A stretch of DNA of 64,000 nt, taken from the IMG/VR virus record IMGVR_UViG_3300013114_000583, positions 1 through 64,000 of that record. One strand, 5' to 3'. The stretch's first letter is position 1. Each line of letters begins with the position of its first letter. This document shows, one piece after another, positions 1-7,784 of this stretch. Made by a program: the position numbers and the translations under genes. Under the pieces are notes generated by a model. It was not told the origin of the DNA, searched no databases, and worked only from the letters and a program-made list of their open reading frames with translations. The DNA comes from a virus.

Positions 1-166
1 CAGTAGGACAGTGTATGTAATTACCTTTTTTTATTTTTCTTTCTTGATTTTTTAGAGTTAGAGGAACAGCACTGTAAACCCCTTTCTTCTCAAATACTTG
101 AGCTATATGATTGTCGTCCAAAAAGGGCGAAAAAGTAAAAAAAATCAAACCAAATATGTGTAGCAT
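1..166 (-). CDS. Partial hypothetical protein, N-terminus only
   Basis: An open frame runs off the left edge of the window; about 55 codons are visible. The ATG at 164-166 has a good Shine-Dalgarno (AAGGAGAC) four bases upstream, which sets the start. The N-terminus is hydrophobic and Phe-rich (MLHIFGLIFFTFSPF), like a signal peptide or membrane anchor, and a Lys-rich stretch follows. It diverges from the protease gene starting at 211, so both promoters must lie in or near the 44-base gap. Function not recognised. Confidence 0.55.
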   Translation of the reverse strand, partial: MLHIFGLIFFTFSPFLDDNHIAQVFEKKGVYSAVPLTLKNQERKIKKGNYIHCPT

Positions 167-210
167 ACTTGTCTCCTTAAATAAAAACGCTATTATCATA
201 TAATTACTAT

Positions 211-933
211 ATGAGACTGTTAATCTCTTTATTAATTGCAACATTCGCACCTTTAGGATGTAGTTCCCATATTACAACCATAGTAAATCCAATACCACAA
301 AAATCTTTTGTAAAAATATTAAAGAATGTAGAAATAAAAAAATGCCATAAAAAATCCAAAATTTGCAAACCAGGAGCCTTCGCTTCGACTGGTTCTGGCT
401 CTGTTGTTTTTAAAGATAAAAAATTTAGCTATATTTTAACAGCTGCGCATGTTTGCAACACCGATATAGTTAAGGAAGCCCTAAATGAAATTAAAGAATT
501 TGAAATATCAGTTTATATCGTGATTCATAATAAAAAAATCCACGAAGCGAAAATACTTCATAGCAATGATTTAAGCTCAGGAGCTGATTTGTGCCTACTT
601 ACAGTGGCACCCCTAGATATAACACCCCTGAAGCTTAGCATCAAAGAGCCCGTAATTGGAGCGAGACTGTTTTGTATGGCGGCGCCGATTGGCATCTACC
701 ACCCACCAACAGTTCCCATCTTCGATGGAATATACAGCGGTCTGATGCCGGATAATATTAATTTTTTATCTACAATACCGGCGGCGGGGGGCAGCTCTGG
801 AGCTCCTGTTTTAAATTATAAAATGGAATTAATAGGGGTTTTGTTTGCCACGCATCCTAATTTCAAACATGTTTCTATTTCCTCAAGTCACGAGTCAACC
901 AAAAATTTTCTTTTAAAGCACCTCAAGCTTTAA
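211..933 (+). CDS. Trypsin-like serine protease, predicted lipoprotein
   Basis: This is the only convincing plus-strand gene in the window. The N-terminus is a lipoprotein signal ending in LGC (Cys17), so the product should be exported and lipid-anchored. The chymotrypsin-fold triad is complete: His80 in TAAH, Asp126 in ADLCLL and Ser196 in GGSSGAP. The length (240 aa) fits a single S1-type protease domain. Family and active-site calls are secure; the substrate is unknown. A phage lipoprotein protease could act in the host envelope, for example in superinfection exclusion or degradation of periplasmic proteins, but that is inference. It may have been acquired independently of the surrounding minus-strand operons. 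Confidence 0.85.
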   Translation: MRLLISLLIATFAPLGCSSHITTIVNPIPQKSFVKILKNVEIKKCHKKSKICKPGAFASTGSGSVVFKDKKFSYILTAAHVCNTDIVKEALNEIKEFEISVYIVIHNKKIHEAKILHSNDLSSGADLCLLTVAPLDITPLKLSIKEPVIGARLFCMAAPIGIYHPPTVPIFDGIYSGLMPDNINFLSTIPAAGGSSGAPVLNYKMELIGVLFATHPNFKHVSISSSHESTKNFLLKHLKL

Positions 934-939
934 AAGAAA
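907..939. terminator. Inverted repeat between convergent genes
   Basis: A perfect 13-bp inverted repeat (arms 907-919 and 927-939, 7-nt loop) covers the end of the protease gene and abuts the stop of the convergent gene ending at 940. Its arms carry T- and A-runs, so it could terminate transcription from both sides. There is no long U-tract beyond the stem. Confidence 0.5.
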
Positions 940-1209
940 TCAGTTATAAACAATATAAATTTTATACCTAAGAGAAATAGGGTCTACGCCGGCGCCGGGT
1001 GGGGATACAGAAGGATGATAAAAAACTTCTTTTATTTCTGGCTCGTCCATAAGATCTACTAATAATTTTATAGACATTAAATCAGAAGTTATCCTAAAAC
1101 AATTTTTAATTTTTGAATATTTCTTATGATTATCCCAGTTTATTCCCAAGACCTCATCATTGGGCCCTATAACGTCTTGCAATATTTCTAGTGATTCTTT
1201 TTCTTTCAT
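940..1209 (-). CDS. Hypothetical protein, 89 aa
   Basis: No family recognised. It is a mixed-charge soluble protein with a helical first half rich in Lys and Glu and a Pro/Gly-rich C-terminus (HPSVSPPGAG). It is transcribed after tilS and tRNA(CAU) and would be the last gene of that short unit, ending against the convergent protease gene. The ATG is preceded by an AAAAGAT-type weak ribosome site. Confidence 0.6.
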   Translation of the reverse strand: MKEKESLEILQDVIGPNDEVLGINWDNHKKYSKIKNCFRITSDLMSIKLLVDLMDEPEIKEVFYHPSVSPPGAGVDPISLRYKIYIVYN

Positions 1210-1224
1210 ATCTTTTTAATCCAG

Positions 1225-1298
1225 TGGGCCTCCGCGGACTTGAACCGCGAACCTGCCGGTTATGAGCCGGATGCTCTAACCTATTGAGCTAGAGGCCC
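1225..1298 (-). tRNA. tRNA with anticodon CAU, probably tRNA-Ile2 (lysidine type)
   Basis: A full cloverleaf is visible: acceptor GGGCCTC/GAGGCCC, a T-arm with TTCAAGT, and an anticodon loop CTCATAA closed by a CCGG/CCGG stem. CCA is not encoded. CAU could mean Met or Ile2. The body resembles E. coli tRNA-Ile2 (GGGCC acceptor, TAGCTCA-type D arm), and the gene directly upstream in the same orientation encodes a TilS-like enzyme, which makes lysidine at C34 of tRNA-Ile2. The Ile2 assignment is therefore likely but inferred. Confidence 0.85.
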
Positions 1299-1312
1299 TT
1301 AATCTATTTATA

Positions 1313-1924
1313 TCAAGTTTCTTTATATTTTTCAAGTAATTTTTTACGAATTGTAGTTTTAATGCCGGGATTTACTTTTAACACTAATGGCATCATATTG
1401 TGTCGAATATGGTTTCTAATAAAATTAGTATTTGCGTTTGAAGGATCTTCTGACCACATTAAATTATTCTTTTTTGCAAAATTTAAAATTACTGATTTTT
1501 CTGTCATCAAGAAAGGGCGGTATATATTCGTCCCCTCTCTCCTATACGGAATTAGTTTTGGCTTTCCATGAAGAGCAGACATAACCCAAGTCTCAACCAC
1601 ATCATTCAGGTGGTGGCCAGTAATAATAAATTTTTCATTAAGAGATTGTAAAAAATTGTATCTCTCATCTCGCCAGAACTCCTCTAAAGACCTTTTACCA
1701 CGGTGACCAGTTGGGTGGCCAACTTTTAAGTTTAAATTATTCATTTCAGCATATTTCTCAACAAAATCTTGTGCAATTCGTGAAGTATTTGTGTCATGAT
1801 TGAAAAAAGCTAAATTAATTTTTCTCTTACCCTTTAAAAGAAATTCGGTGAATACAACTGAATCTATTCCGCCAGAGAAAGCAATTGTAACATTTCTTGG
1901 AATTTTTCTTATAATTCGAATCAT
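1313..1924 (-). CDS. tilS: TilS-like tRNA(Ile)-lysidine synthetase (PP-loop ATPase)
   Basis: The N-terminal PP-loop SGGIDS lies at residues 17-22, followed by an FNHDT strand motif, GHHLNDVVET and R-N-x-I-R near the C-terminus (IRNHIRH), all as in the TilS catalytic core. TilS uses ATP and lysine to convert C34 to lysidine so that tRNA-Ile(CAU) reads AUA. At 203 aa it has only the catalytic domain and lacks the C-terminal tRNA-binding domains of bacterial enzymes (usually 320-430 aa). The gene sits 14 bases upstream of the CAU tRNA, a strong functional pairing. Other PP-loop enzymes such as TtcA or QueC fit the motifs less well. Confidence 0.8.
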   Translation of the reverse strand: MIRIIRKIPRNVTIAFSGGIDSVVFTEFLLKGKRKINLAFFNHDTNTSRIAQDFVEKYAEMNNLNLKVGHPTGHRGKRSLEEFWRDERYNFLQSLNEKFIITGHHLNDVVETWVMSALHGKPKLIPYRREGTNIYRPFLMTEKSVILNFAKKNNLMWSEDPSNANTNFIRNHIRHNMMPLVLKVNPGIKTTIRKKLLEKYKET

Positions 1925-2000
1925 TTTTCATCTTTTATTGTACTGTTTTTTTTCTTGTTTGTCAATTACCTATACCAAACTTTATAGTGCCCAGTATAAA

Positions 2001-2165
2001 TCAAGGATTAATTTTATTTATTTTAACCACAAAAAACTCTATGGCTTTTATTTTCCTTACTACATCTGCTAGATGATCGCAACAAACATACTCTTTTTGA
2101 TCTGATTTTGGACCCCATTGTATAACAAATTCTGCTGGAGCTGGGCAATGCAAACAATACTTCAT
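2001..2165 (-). CDS. Small Cys-rich protein, possible zinc ribbon (54 aa)
   Basis: Starts with ATG just after the stop of the ParB-like gene at 2168. Cys4-x2-Cys7 near the N-terminus and a Cys-Cys-x-His cluster near residues 28-31 suggest one zinc site (CxxC...CCxH). A Val/Ile/Lys-rich tail follows. No homologue recognised. A longer overlapping frame in this stretch lacks the coupling to the upstream gene and is less convincing. Confidence 0.6.
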   Translation of the reverse strand: MKYCLHCPAPAEFVIQWGPKSDQKEYVCCDHLADVVRKIKAIEFFVVKINKINP

Positions 2166-2167
2166 AC

Positions 2168-2809
2168 CTATTCCGCTGTAGTCTCGCCGCCTGAATGGCG
2201 CTCGTAACCATGAGCATCGTTATAGGCATTGGCAACTTTCAATAGCTGTTTAATTGGCATCGCGATTTGTTGAATAGTTATCTTCTTAGGCTTCTCTGGG
2301 TGTCGTGAATTATAAATAATTGTGGCGGCCCAGCGGTGATGGCCATCTAATAAATAATTATCTTGTGAAACCAATATCTTTCCAAAATCTGGATACACCC
2401 CTTTTTCAACATTTTTTACTTTTTTCATTGAGTTGGAGATATAAATATCTTTCTGAGTTGGCTTTAATTCACTAGGATCAATCGAAATTTCTCTAACGTT
2501 AACTTGATCACCTTCTGGCCAGGGTCCTTCATCATCAGACGAATCTAAATATGCTGGCGTGGCTTTGCCAAAATCAGGGATTTTTTCCGGTTCATTCGTC
2601 TCTAAGCCTTGATTCGGCGGAGATTCTAACTCTGATTCGAAATCATCATTGTGTTTAATCTGGGGCATCTCTTTCCTCGATGTACCAAACACCTCTGAGC
2701 ATGCTTTTGGGAATTCGGTGCAAAAATCGTTACTTTTGTATTCTTCATGTTCTTCATGTTCTTCATGTTCTTTTATGAACCTCTTCCAGTTTTCCATTAT
2801 AAGTTTCAT
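2168..2809 (-). CDS. ParB/sulfiredoxin-like domain protein with capsid-targeting-like N-terminus
   Basis: Residues 1-14 carry the MKLIMENWKRFIKE signature shared with several other genes here. A low-complexity HEE repeat follows (three copies of a 9-bp unit near 2741-2770), then an acidic Pro-rich linker. The C-terminal half contains the strand pattern ILVSQDNYLLDGHHRWAA, the DGHHR hallmark of ParB/Srx-fold nuclease or NTPase domains. Members of this fold bind DNA or hydrolyse CTP/ATP. I infer an internal virion protein with a nucleotide- or DNA-acting domain. Confidence 0.7.
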   Translation of the reverse strand: MKLIMENWKRFIKEHEEHEEHEEYKSNDFCTEFPKACSEVFGTSRKEMPQIKHNDDFESELESPPNQGLETNEPEKIPDFGKATPAYLDSSDDEGPWPEGDQVNVREISIDPSELKPTQKDIYISNSMKKVKNVEKGVYPDFGKILVSQDNYLLDGHHRWAATIIYNSRHPEKPKKITIQQIAMPIKQLLKVANAYNDAHGYERHSGGETTAE

Positions 2810-2824
2810 TATAAATACCTCTTA

Positions 2825-3130
2825 TTATAAGTAGTCTTTAATAACAGAAAAATTGGTGGAGGTGACACGAGCTAAGGGCACCGTTTTCTTTATATGCTCT
2901 TCTCTTTGTTTTTCTCTTAGAACTCTAATATGCTTTTCTTCTTTTGTGAGCTGTTTAAATATGTTATCGGATAAAACAACAAAACCAAAATTTTGACCTG
3001 GTATTATGAAATAATATATGGTTGAGCTTATATCTTTTAATCTTCTACGAAATGTAAAAATTGTTCCTGGTGGGTAGAATCTACCTCGCGGTGATGTCCA
3101 AGGTTTTTTTAAAGTGGCCCTATAAACCAT
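2825..3130 (-). CDS. Hypothetical basic protein, 101 aa
   Basis: The N-terminal part (about residues 1-60) has short beta-strand-like segments with Arg/Lys and Pro-Gly turns (SPRGRFYPPGT), suggesting a small barrel. The rest is a helical Lys/Glu stretch (KEEKHIRVLREKQREEHIKK). The start ATG lies 5 bases after the iscA-like stop, so the two are likely cotranscribed. Family not recognised. Confidence 0.6.
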   Translation of the reverse strand: MVYRATLKKPWTSPRGRFYPPGTIFTFRRRLKDISSTIYYFIIPGQNFGFVVLSDNIFKQLTKEEKHIRVLREKQREEHIKKTVPLARVTSTNFSVIKDYL

Positions 3131-3135
3131 GAGAA

Positions 3136-3456
3136 TTAAACACTAAAGCTCTCTCCACAACCACAAGTTCTGCGTGCACTAGGGTTATTAAATTTAAAAC
3201 CTGCCCCCGTTAAGTCATCTCTAAAGTCCACCTCGGTGCCCATAAGATATAAATAACTTTTTGAGTCCACAACAAGCTTAACTCCATGACTTTCTAGCTC
3301 TCGATCCTGTCCGGTAACTTCTTCAGCAAACTCCAGAAAATATGTGAAACCGGAGCATCCACCGCCGCGTACGCCAACGCGTAACCCTAATTTGTCGGGC
3401 CTATCATCAAGTAGTGCGCTAACTTTCTTAGCGGCTATTTTGGTTAATGTAATCAT
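3136..3456 (-). CDS. A-type Fe-S cluster carrier (IscA/ErpA/SufA-like)
   Basis: At 106 aa it has the usual length. The three cluster-ligand cysteines are at the expected places: Cys34 in GGGCSG, and Cys98 and Cys100 in the C-terminal CGCGESF. The N-terminal LTKIAAKKV is typical. A-type carriers accept Fe-S clusters from IscU/SufB and pass them to apo-enzymes. In a phage this is an auxiliary gene, probably maintaining Fe-S enzymes during infection. Which subfamily (IscA, ErpA or SufA) cannot be told without a tree. Confidence 0.92.
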   Translation of the reverse strand: MITLTKIAAKKVSALLDDRPDKLGLRVGVRGGGCSGFTYFLEFAEEVTGQDRELESHGVKLVVDSKSYLYLMGTEVDFRDDLTGAGFKFNNPSARRTCGCGESFSV

Positions 3457-3495
3457 ATACTAAGTATATCAAAGTGGTCTCATGTTGTCAAATAT

Positions 3496-3801
<306 letters not shown>

Positions 3802-3807
3802 ATTTCT

Positions 3808-4332
3808 TTATTCTCCTATTGGCGGAGGTTGTTTTGCGTTTTGCCGAAAGCGTTCTAAACTATCCTCCATTTCGTCGGCGTCGACGTCTGGACCTTCATA
3901 ACTAGAGCTATCGGGAGGCGTACCAAGTTCGACCCCCAACTCTTTAAGCATTTGATCAAATTTTTGAAGGACGGCCGTACCACCGGGAATATTTAATTGC
4001 TTTCGAACCAAGTTCAGCACATCTACAACTGGAGTACCATCCTCCATCATGCCGTCTAAAAGCCCGGGATCCATGCCTGAGGCCTGTTCCATGCCCTGTT
4101 GAGCCAGTGCCCCTGCTCTTTCCATAGGATCGCTTGAAGCGTCAGGATCGGCCCAAGGCGGGCGTTCTGAATCCGGCCAATCACCAGCTACCGTCGTCCC
4201 GTCGGCTCGGCGGTCAGTATCTGTCAGCTCAGCTCTAGCGATGGCGTCCCCACGCTCGTCTTGATCTATTGTTTCGTCCAAGAAATATCTTGGGTCTATT
4301 CTCTTTTTGTTTTGTCCATAAAATTTTGGCAT
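3808..4332 (-). CDS. Hypothetical acidic protein, 174 aa
   Basis: Starts with basic MPKFYGQNKKRIDPRYF and continues as an acidic, Asp/Pro/Met-rich, probably disordered protein with short helices. It is cotranscribed with the MKLIMENW gene just upstream (gap 3 bases) and ends 6 bases before the tmRNA 5' end. Its composition resembles scaffold or internal virion proteins, but no family is recognised. Confidence 0.6.
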   Translation of the reverse strand: MPKFYGQNKKRIDPRYFLDETIDQDERGDAIARAELTDTDRRADGTTVAGDWPDSERPPWADPDASSDPMERAGALAQQGMEQASGMDPGLLDGMMEDGTPVVDVLNLVRKQLNIPGGTAVLQKFDQMLKELGVELGTPPDSSSYEGPDVDADEMEDSLERFRQNAKQPPPIGE

Positions 4333-4335
4333 TAT

Positions 4336-4860
4336 CTATCTCCTTGTTTTAAGATTTCTTAAGCTATTTTCCATATTATTCAATTCTTTATTTATATGAA
4401 AAAGATCTATGTCTACTGTGTCGGCCCGGGCCAATATCTCTTTGAACTCTTCCATCATTTCTCTTTGTCTATCAGCATCAAATTTTGATATAGTATTTGC
4501 TGCTTCCAACTTAGTTAACTCTCTATTTTGTACATTCATGCGCTGAATAAAATCTTCATCTGTCGGCATGTTGAAGTCTCTATCAGATTTTCTAAAATCT
4601 TGTATATTGCGATCTAACTTGTCCATAGACCAATCTGGGGGTGCACCGGCAGGATGATCTATTTGCAGCGCTGGGCGGTCTTTGATGGGGGCGCCCACAG
4701 GGTACTCATCTGGGGGCCTCAATGTAGGCACCGGCTTTTCAAGGCCACCGGCATGTATGTCACCAGTGGAGGGGTCGACAGGCACTAAGCCGTCGCCGGG
4801 TGTATCTTGATCATCTTTCAGGCCCAACCATTTTCTCCAATTCTCCATAATTAATTTCAT
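4336..4860 (-). CDS. Putative internal virion protein with MKLIMENWRKWL leader
   Basis: The first 12 residues match the shared MKLIMENWRK signature. The remainder is an Asp/Pro-rich linker (residues 15-60) and a Gln/Glu/Lys-rich helical region (about 75-174) likely to form coiled coils. The start ATG overlaps the stop of the membrane microprotein gene at 4857 (ATGA). The role is inferred only from the shared leader; the body is not recognised. Confidence 0.6.
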   Translation of the reverse strand: MKLIMENWRKWLGLKDDQDTPGDGLVPVDPSTGDIHAGGLEKPVPTLRPPDEYPVGAPIKDRPALQIDHPAGAPPDWSMDKLDRNIQDFRKSDRDFNMPTDEDFIQRMNVQNRELTKLEAANTISKFDADRQREMMEEFKEILARADTVDIDLFHINKELNNMENSLRNLKTRR

Positions 4861-4961
4861 TCTCGCTTTCTATCTCCAAACTTAGCTAATTTAAATATCA
4901 AAACCGGCATTATTATTAGAGGCATTAACATACTAATTGCGATTCCTAAAATAATTGTCAT
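4857..4961 (-). CDS. Membrane microprotein, 34 aa
   Basis: A single hydrophobic helix (about residues 2-24, ILGIAISMLMPLIIMPVLIF) is followed by a basic tail. The stop TGA overlaps the ATG of the next gene (4860), so translation is probably coupled. It is one of at least a dozen short one-helix ORFs in this window. Function unknown. Confidence 0.5.
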   Translation of the reverse strand: MTIILGIAISMLMPLIIMPVLIFKLAKFGDRKRE

Positions 4962-5004
4962 TACTAATTATTATCTCCTTTTACTTAATTACCATTATAA
5001 CAAA

Positions 5005-5032
5005 AGAAACCCCTTGAGATCAAGGGGTTTCT
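5005..5032 (-). terminator. Rho-independent terminator after the structural gene
   Basis: A perfect 12-bp stem (arms 5005-5016 and 5021-5032, AGAAACCCCTTG) with a 4-nt loop lies 22 bases after the stop of the structural gene at 5054. On the minus strand it is followed by TTTTGTT. The stem is symmetric, so it could also act on the plus strand. Confidence 0.9.
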
Positions 5033-5053
5033 TCAAAAAGGCCTATCTTTTTT

Positions 5054-6256
5054 TTATACCACGCGCCAGTGTATCATAACACCGCCGCCCATAACCACTG
5101 AACTTGCATCATCAGCGGCACGGTCGAAAGTGAGTTGAATCCCACCAAAAGCAGCGGCTCCTGCATGGGCATTTGCTGAAGGCAGAACACAAGTGCCAAG
5201 CGCAATATCAACGCCTGCTCCAGGATCTAATAATGCACGAGCAGCATTGCTCATAATGTTTGGAACACCTGAAGCAGTATACAAAGCTGCGCCGGCGTGG
5301 GCATCGAGAGCTACTGGGTTTGCGTGAGCGGCGTCAATTGATTTGACTGTAAGTAAGTCACCAGCACCAACATCGCTCACAATCTTAAAAACCATCCGCT
5401 TATACTGGGCTAGACCAGCCGGTGCAATATTCACAGTAAGAGCTGCGGCTGCGTCGTCTACACCATGGGCATATTTTGAAGCAGGTCCATTTTGTAACCA
5501 CAAAACACCTTCATCAGCAACAATATCAGCAGCATCACCGCCGTCAAGCTTTAGAAAATAATGCTTAACTTCATGTGATTTTTGGATTCCGGGAATATTC
5601 TGCACGTCTATCTCACCAGAATCGCCAGCTTCGCTAACAACATGACCAGCGCCACTACTTGTCTGGACATAAAGCACGTCAGCATCGGCATCGTCGGGAG
5701 TAAAAGTGATCTTACTTAATTCTGGATGTGTGGCAGCTGCAGCTGTGACGGCTGCAGTAAAAACTGCCCCCACTGCTCCATCGGCCGTGGCAACACCACC
5801 AGGATTAATCTGGACAAGGAAGCAACCATTAGCTGCGTCAGCAGGACAATTGATGTCGCCGGCGGCGATTGGATCGCCGTTATCACCATCGCCTTGGGTC
5901 GTAGTAAACATAAAATGAATACCATCAATTATTATAAGAGCGTGATCATCCGGCACTGTATTGCCGGCTGATACCTCCCACCTGGCAACACCAATCAAAT
6001 CTAAATCCGATGATTTAGTCACACCAGCTAAACCGGCATTAAGCAGATACTTATCAACGCGATCAGGATCCGGAGTTGTACCCGTAGTAAACAATGACGA
6101 CTTGCAGCTAGTGCCACCACCAAATTGATGATAGCGCAAAAGATTTGTTAAATATGCCGAATCTTCTAGTTTTGCTTTCACACCATCCGAAAGAGGTGCT
6201 GTTGGGCTAAGAGTTGCTGCGATTGCTCTCTTTAACCTTCTTTTTCTTGGACTTCC
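5054..6256 (-). CDS. Probable abundant virion structural protein (about 400 aa)
   Basis: I choose the ATG at 6256 (MGSPRKRRLKRAIAATL) because GGAGGAAATTATC, the strongest Shine-Dalgarno in the region, precedes it; the frame stays open 12 codons further. The protein has a short basic N-terminus, then an Ala/Gly/Asp-rich, strand-rich body with few Lys and a C-terminal GGVMIHWRVV. Composition, strong translation signals and a dedicated terminator suggest a high-copy capsid, decoration or fibre protein. No family is recognised, so the exact structural role is open. Confidence 0.65.
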   Translation of the reverse strand, partial: GSPRKRRLKRAIAATLSPTAPLSDGVKAKLEDSAYLTNLLRYHQFGGGTSCKSSLFTTGTTPDPDRVDKYLLNAGLAGVTKSSDLDLIGVARWEVSAGNTVPDDHALIIIDGIHFMFTTTQGDGDNGDPIAAGDINCPADAANGCFLVQINPGGVATADGAVGAVFTAAVTAAAATHPELSKITFTPDDADADVLYVQTSSGAGHVVSEAGDSGEIDVQNIPGIQKSHEVKHYFLKLDGGDAADIVADEGVLWLQNGPASKYAHGVDDAAAALTVNIAPAGLAQYKRMVFKIVSDVGAGDLLTVKSIDAAHANPVALDAHAGAALYTASGVPNIMSNAARALLDPGAGVDIALGTCVLPSANAHAGAAAFGGIQLTFDRAADDASSVVMGGGVMIHWRVV

Positions 6257-6292
6257 CATGATAATTTCCTCCATTAAGTCTATGGGTCCCAC

Positions 6293-7051
6293 TTAGGGCG
6301 AGAAATATTTATTTTTAAGTATCTCTAATGTGTCGAGAGGTCCCTTTACCGTATGATATGTTAAATTTTTGCATGAGTTGGCCTTTTTAACGATACTATA
6401 ATCATTACCACCGGGTTCAGTTCTATCTCCAAAAAATACAATACTCTGTATTTCTCCTGAATATAAATAGTTGTTTAAAAATTCTATTACCTGGGATTTG
6501 TCATTGCCTTTTGGAATTATATCAATTGAAATAGAGCCGCCGATGCATGCATCAAGATTTTTATATTTAGAATTTATAAAATTTGCTATAGATTTTCTTT
6601 CTTTGTTTATAGAGTCCCACTTGTTATATTCTTGTCTCTGGTTAGAATCCGCGTTTCTACCAATTATAGAAAAGTTGACCATTCCTGTTCTTCCCTCTAT
6701 ATGGTTTCCTGTTTTATATGGAAAAGTTGATTTCTCTATAAAGATTTTCAGCTCTTGCTTCAATGATTCTGGCAATTCGAAGTCTTTGCTATAGACAACA
6801 TGACCATTTGGTAATCTTAGTTCATTCCCCATACAGCAAAATATATAAATTGCGTTATCTAAAAATTTCTGTGTTAATTGTTCTTGAACTTTTTCAAAAT
6901 CACTCCCAGTAACCAAAATAACATTGTTGTTTTTGGCCCATTTTATAAATTTTTCTTCAAAAAGAATAGTCATAGGTTCGCGAGGGGCAGTTAAGGTGCC
7001 ATCGACGTCAAACAAGAACACATCTTTATTTGGCATTACTTTTATAGTCAC
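6293..7051 (-). CDS. HAD-superfamily phosphatase of eukaryotic phosphomannomutase (PMM) type
   Basis: DVDGTL near residues 15-20 supplies the nucleophile and acid aspartates (Asp15, Asp17) of HAD enzymes. The later motifs match the PMM branch of HAD-IIB: LVTGSDF, EGRTGMVNFSIIGRN, GGSISIDIIPKG, and FFGDRTEPGGNDY. PMM converts mannose-6-phosphate to mannose-1-phosphate for GDP-sugar synthesis. At about 250 aa the length fits. The start may be GTG at 7051 or ATG at 7036. A phage role in sugar modification of virion, DNA or host surface is inference; plain sugar phosphatase activity is an alternative. Confidence 0.8.
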   Translation of the reverse strand: MTIKVMPNKDVFLFDVDGTLTAPREPMTILFEEKFIKWAKNNNVILVTGSDFEKVQEQLTQKFLDNAIYIFCCMGNELRLPNGHVVYSKDFELPESLKQELKIFIEKSTFPYKTGNHIEGRTGMVNFSIIGRNADSNQRQEYNKWDSINKERKSIANFINSKYKNLDACIGGSISIDIIPKGNDKSQVIEFLNNYLYSGEIQSIVFFGDRTEPGGNDYSIVKKANSCKNLTYHTVKGPLDTLEILKNKYFSP

Positions 7052-7358
7052 TTTTCAATCCATATTTGAAAATAAAATTTTTAATTTGAGCAGGCCGCAC
7101 GTTCAATACGGCGGCGGCCTCACGAATAGAGTTAGTCCTATTTACAGCAAATTTTATAAATGAATCTTTTATAATATAGTCTAACTTTTTCCAGATTGGA
7201 AAACCAAAAAGTTTATTATTTAATTTTTTAGAAGAAATTTCTAGTTTTAAAGTTATTAAATCTTCTAAAGATAATTGACTAATTAAAATTTCTAAATTAT
7301 TAGTTAATATCTTTTTTTCTCTTAAATCATTAAGAATGGAATTCTTTTGTTCTTTCAT
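7026..7358 (-). CDS. Fis-like helix-turn-helix regulator
   Basis: The C-terminal 45 residues (KFAVNRTNSIREAAAVLNVRPAQIKNFIFKYGL) have the pattern of the Fis-family DNA-binding helix-turn-helix found in bacterial enhancer-binding proteins. The N-terminal two thirds are helical and Lys/Leu-rich. I prefer the ATG at 7358 (MKEQKNS); an upstream start at 7382 is possible. It overlaps the PMM-like gene by 26 bases. Probably a phage transcription factor or DNA-bending protein. Confidence 0.65.
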   Translation of the reverse strand: MKEQKNSILNDLREKKILTNNLEILISQLSLEDLITLKLEISSKKLNNKLFGFPIWKKLDYIIKDSFIKFAVNRTNSIREAAAVLNVRPAQIKNFIFKYGLKSDYKSNAK

Positions 7359-7409
7359 TGCCGCCGAACCCAACCACCTCAACTAAAATAACATATTCAA
7401 TAAAATTAA

Positions 7410-7781
7410 TCAAGTATTATTAACAACTTTTTTTACTGTTTTTCTTTTTCTCGTAGAAGAAGTTGATTTTATTGGGGTTTTTCTTGTACGAGAAGCCGGC
7501 TTTTTTGAACGAGGCTTTCTTTTTGGTTTTGTGGTAGAAACTGTGGTAGTTTCGTTGTCGGTGGATTCTTTTTTTAATTCTGGATCCTCTGCTAACTCTT
7601 CAACATTAAGCAACTCAGGCTCTGGTGTTTTTGAAGGCTCTTCTACATTTTTTTCCGATAGTAAAGAGAGCCCGGCCGGCAATTTAGATTTTGGGACCTC
7701 TTCTTGGGCATTTTCATTATTTAACTTCAATTCAGCCGCTATTCTTCTTAATCTTCTTTGTTTTCTCTTCTTGGGTGTCAT
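7410..7781 (-). CDS. Hypothetical low-complexity protein with basic ends
   Basis: Lys/Arg-rich at both ends (MTPKKRKQRRLRR and a Ser/Thr/Lys/Arg-rich C-terminal third) with an acidic Glu/Pro middle. The C-terminal SKKPASRTRKTPIK-type repeats resemble histone-like or nucleic-acid-binding tails. It is likely disordered and DNA-binding, perhaps packaged in the head. No homologue recognised. Only 3 bases separate it from the upstream acidic protein gene. Confidence 0.55.
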   Translation of the reverse strand: MTPKKRKQRRLRRIAAELKLNNENAQEEVPKSKLPAGLSLLSEKNVEEPSKTPEPELLNVEELAEDPELKKESTDNETTTVSTTKPKRKPRSKKPASRTRKTPIKSTSSTRKRKTVKKVVNNT

Positions 7782-7784
7782 AAA

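Noticed and set aside
5054-6256. Assigning the 400-aa protein as the major capsid protein.
   Set aside because: Strong expression signals fit, but no HK97-fold or gp23-like motif is visible.
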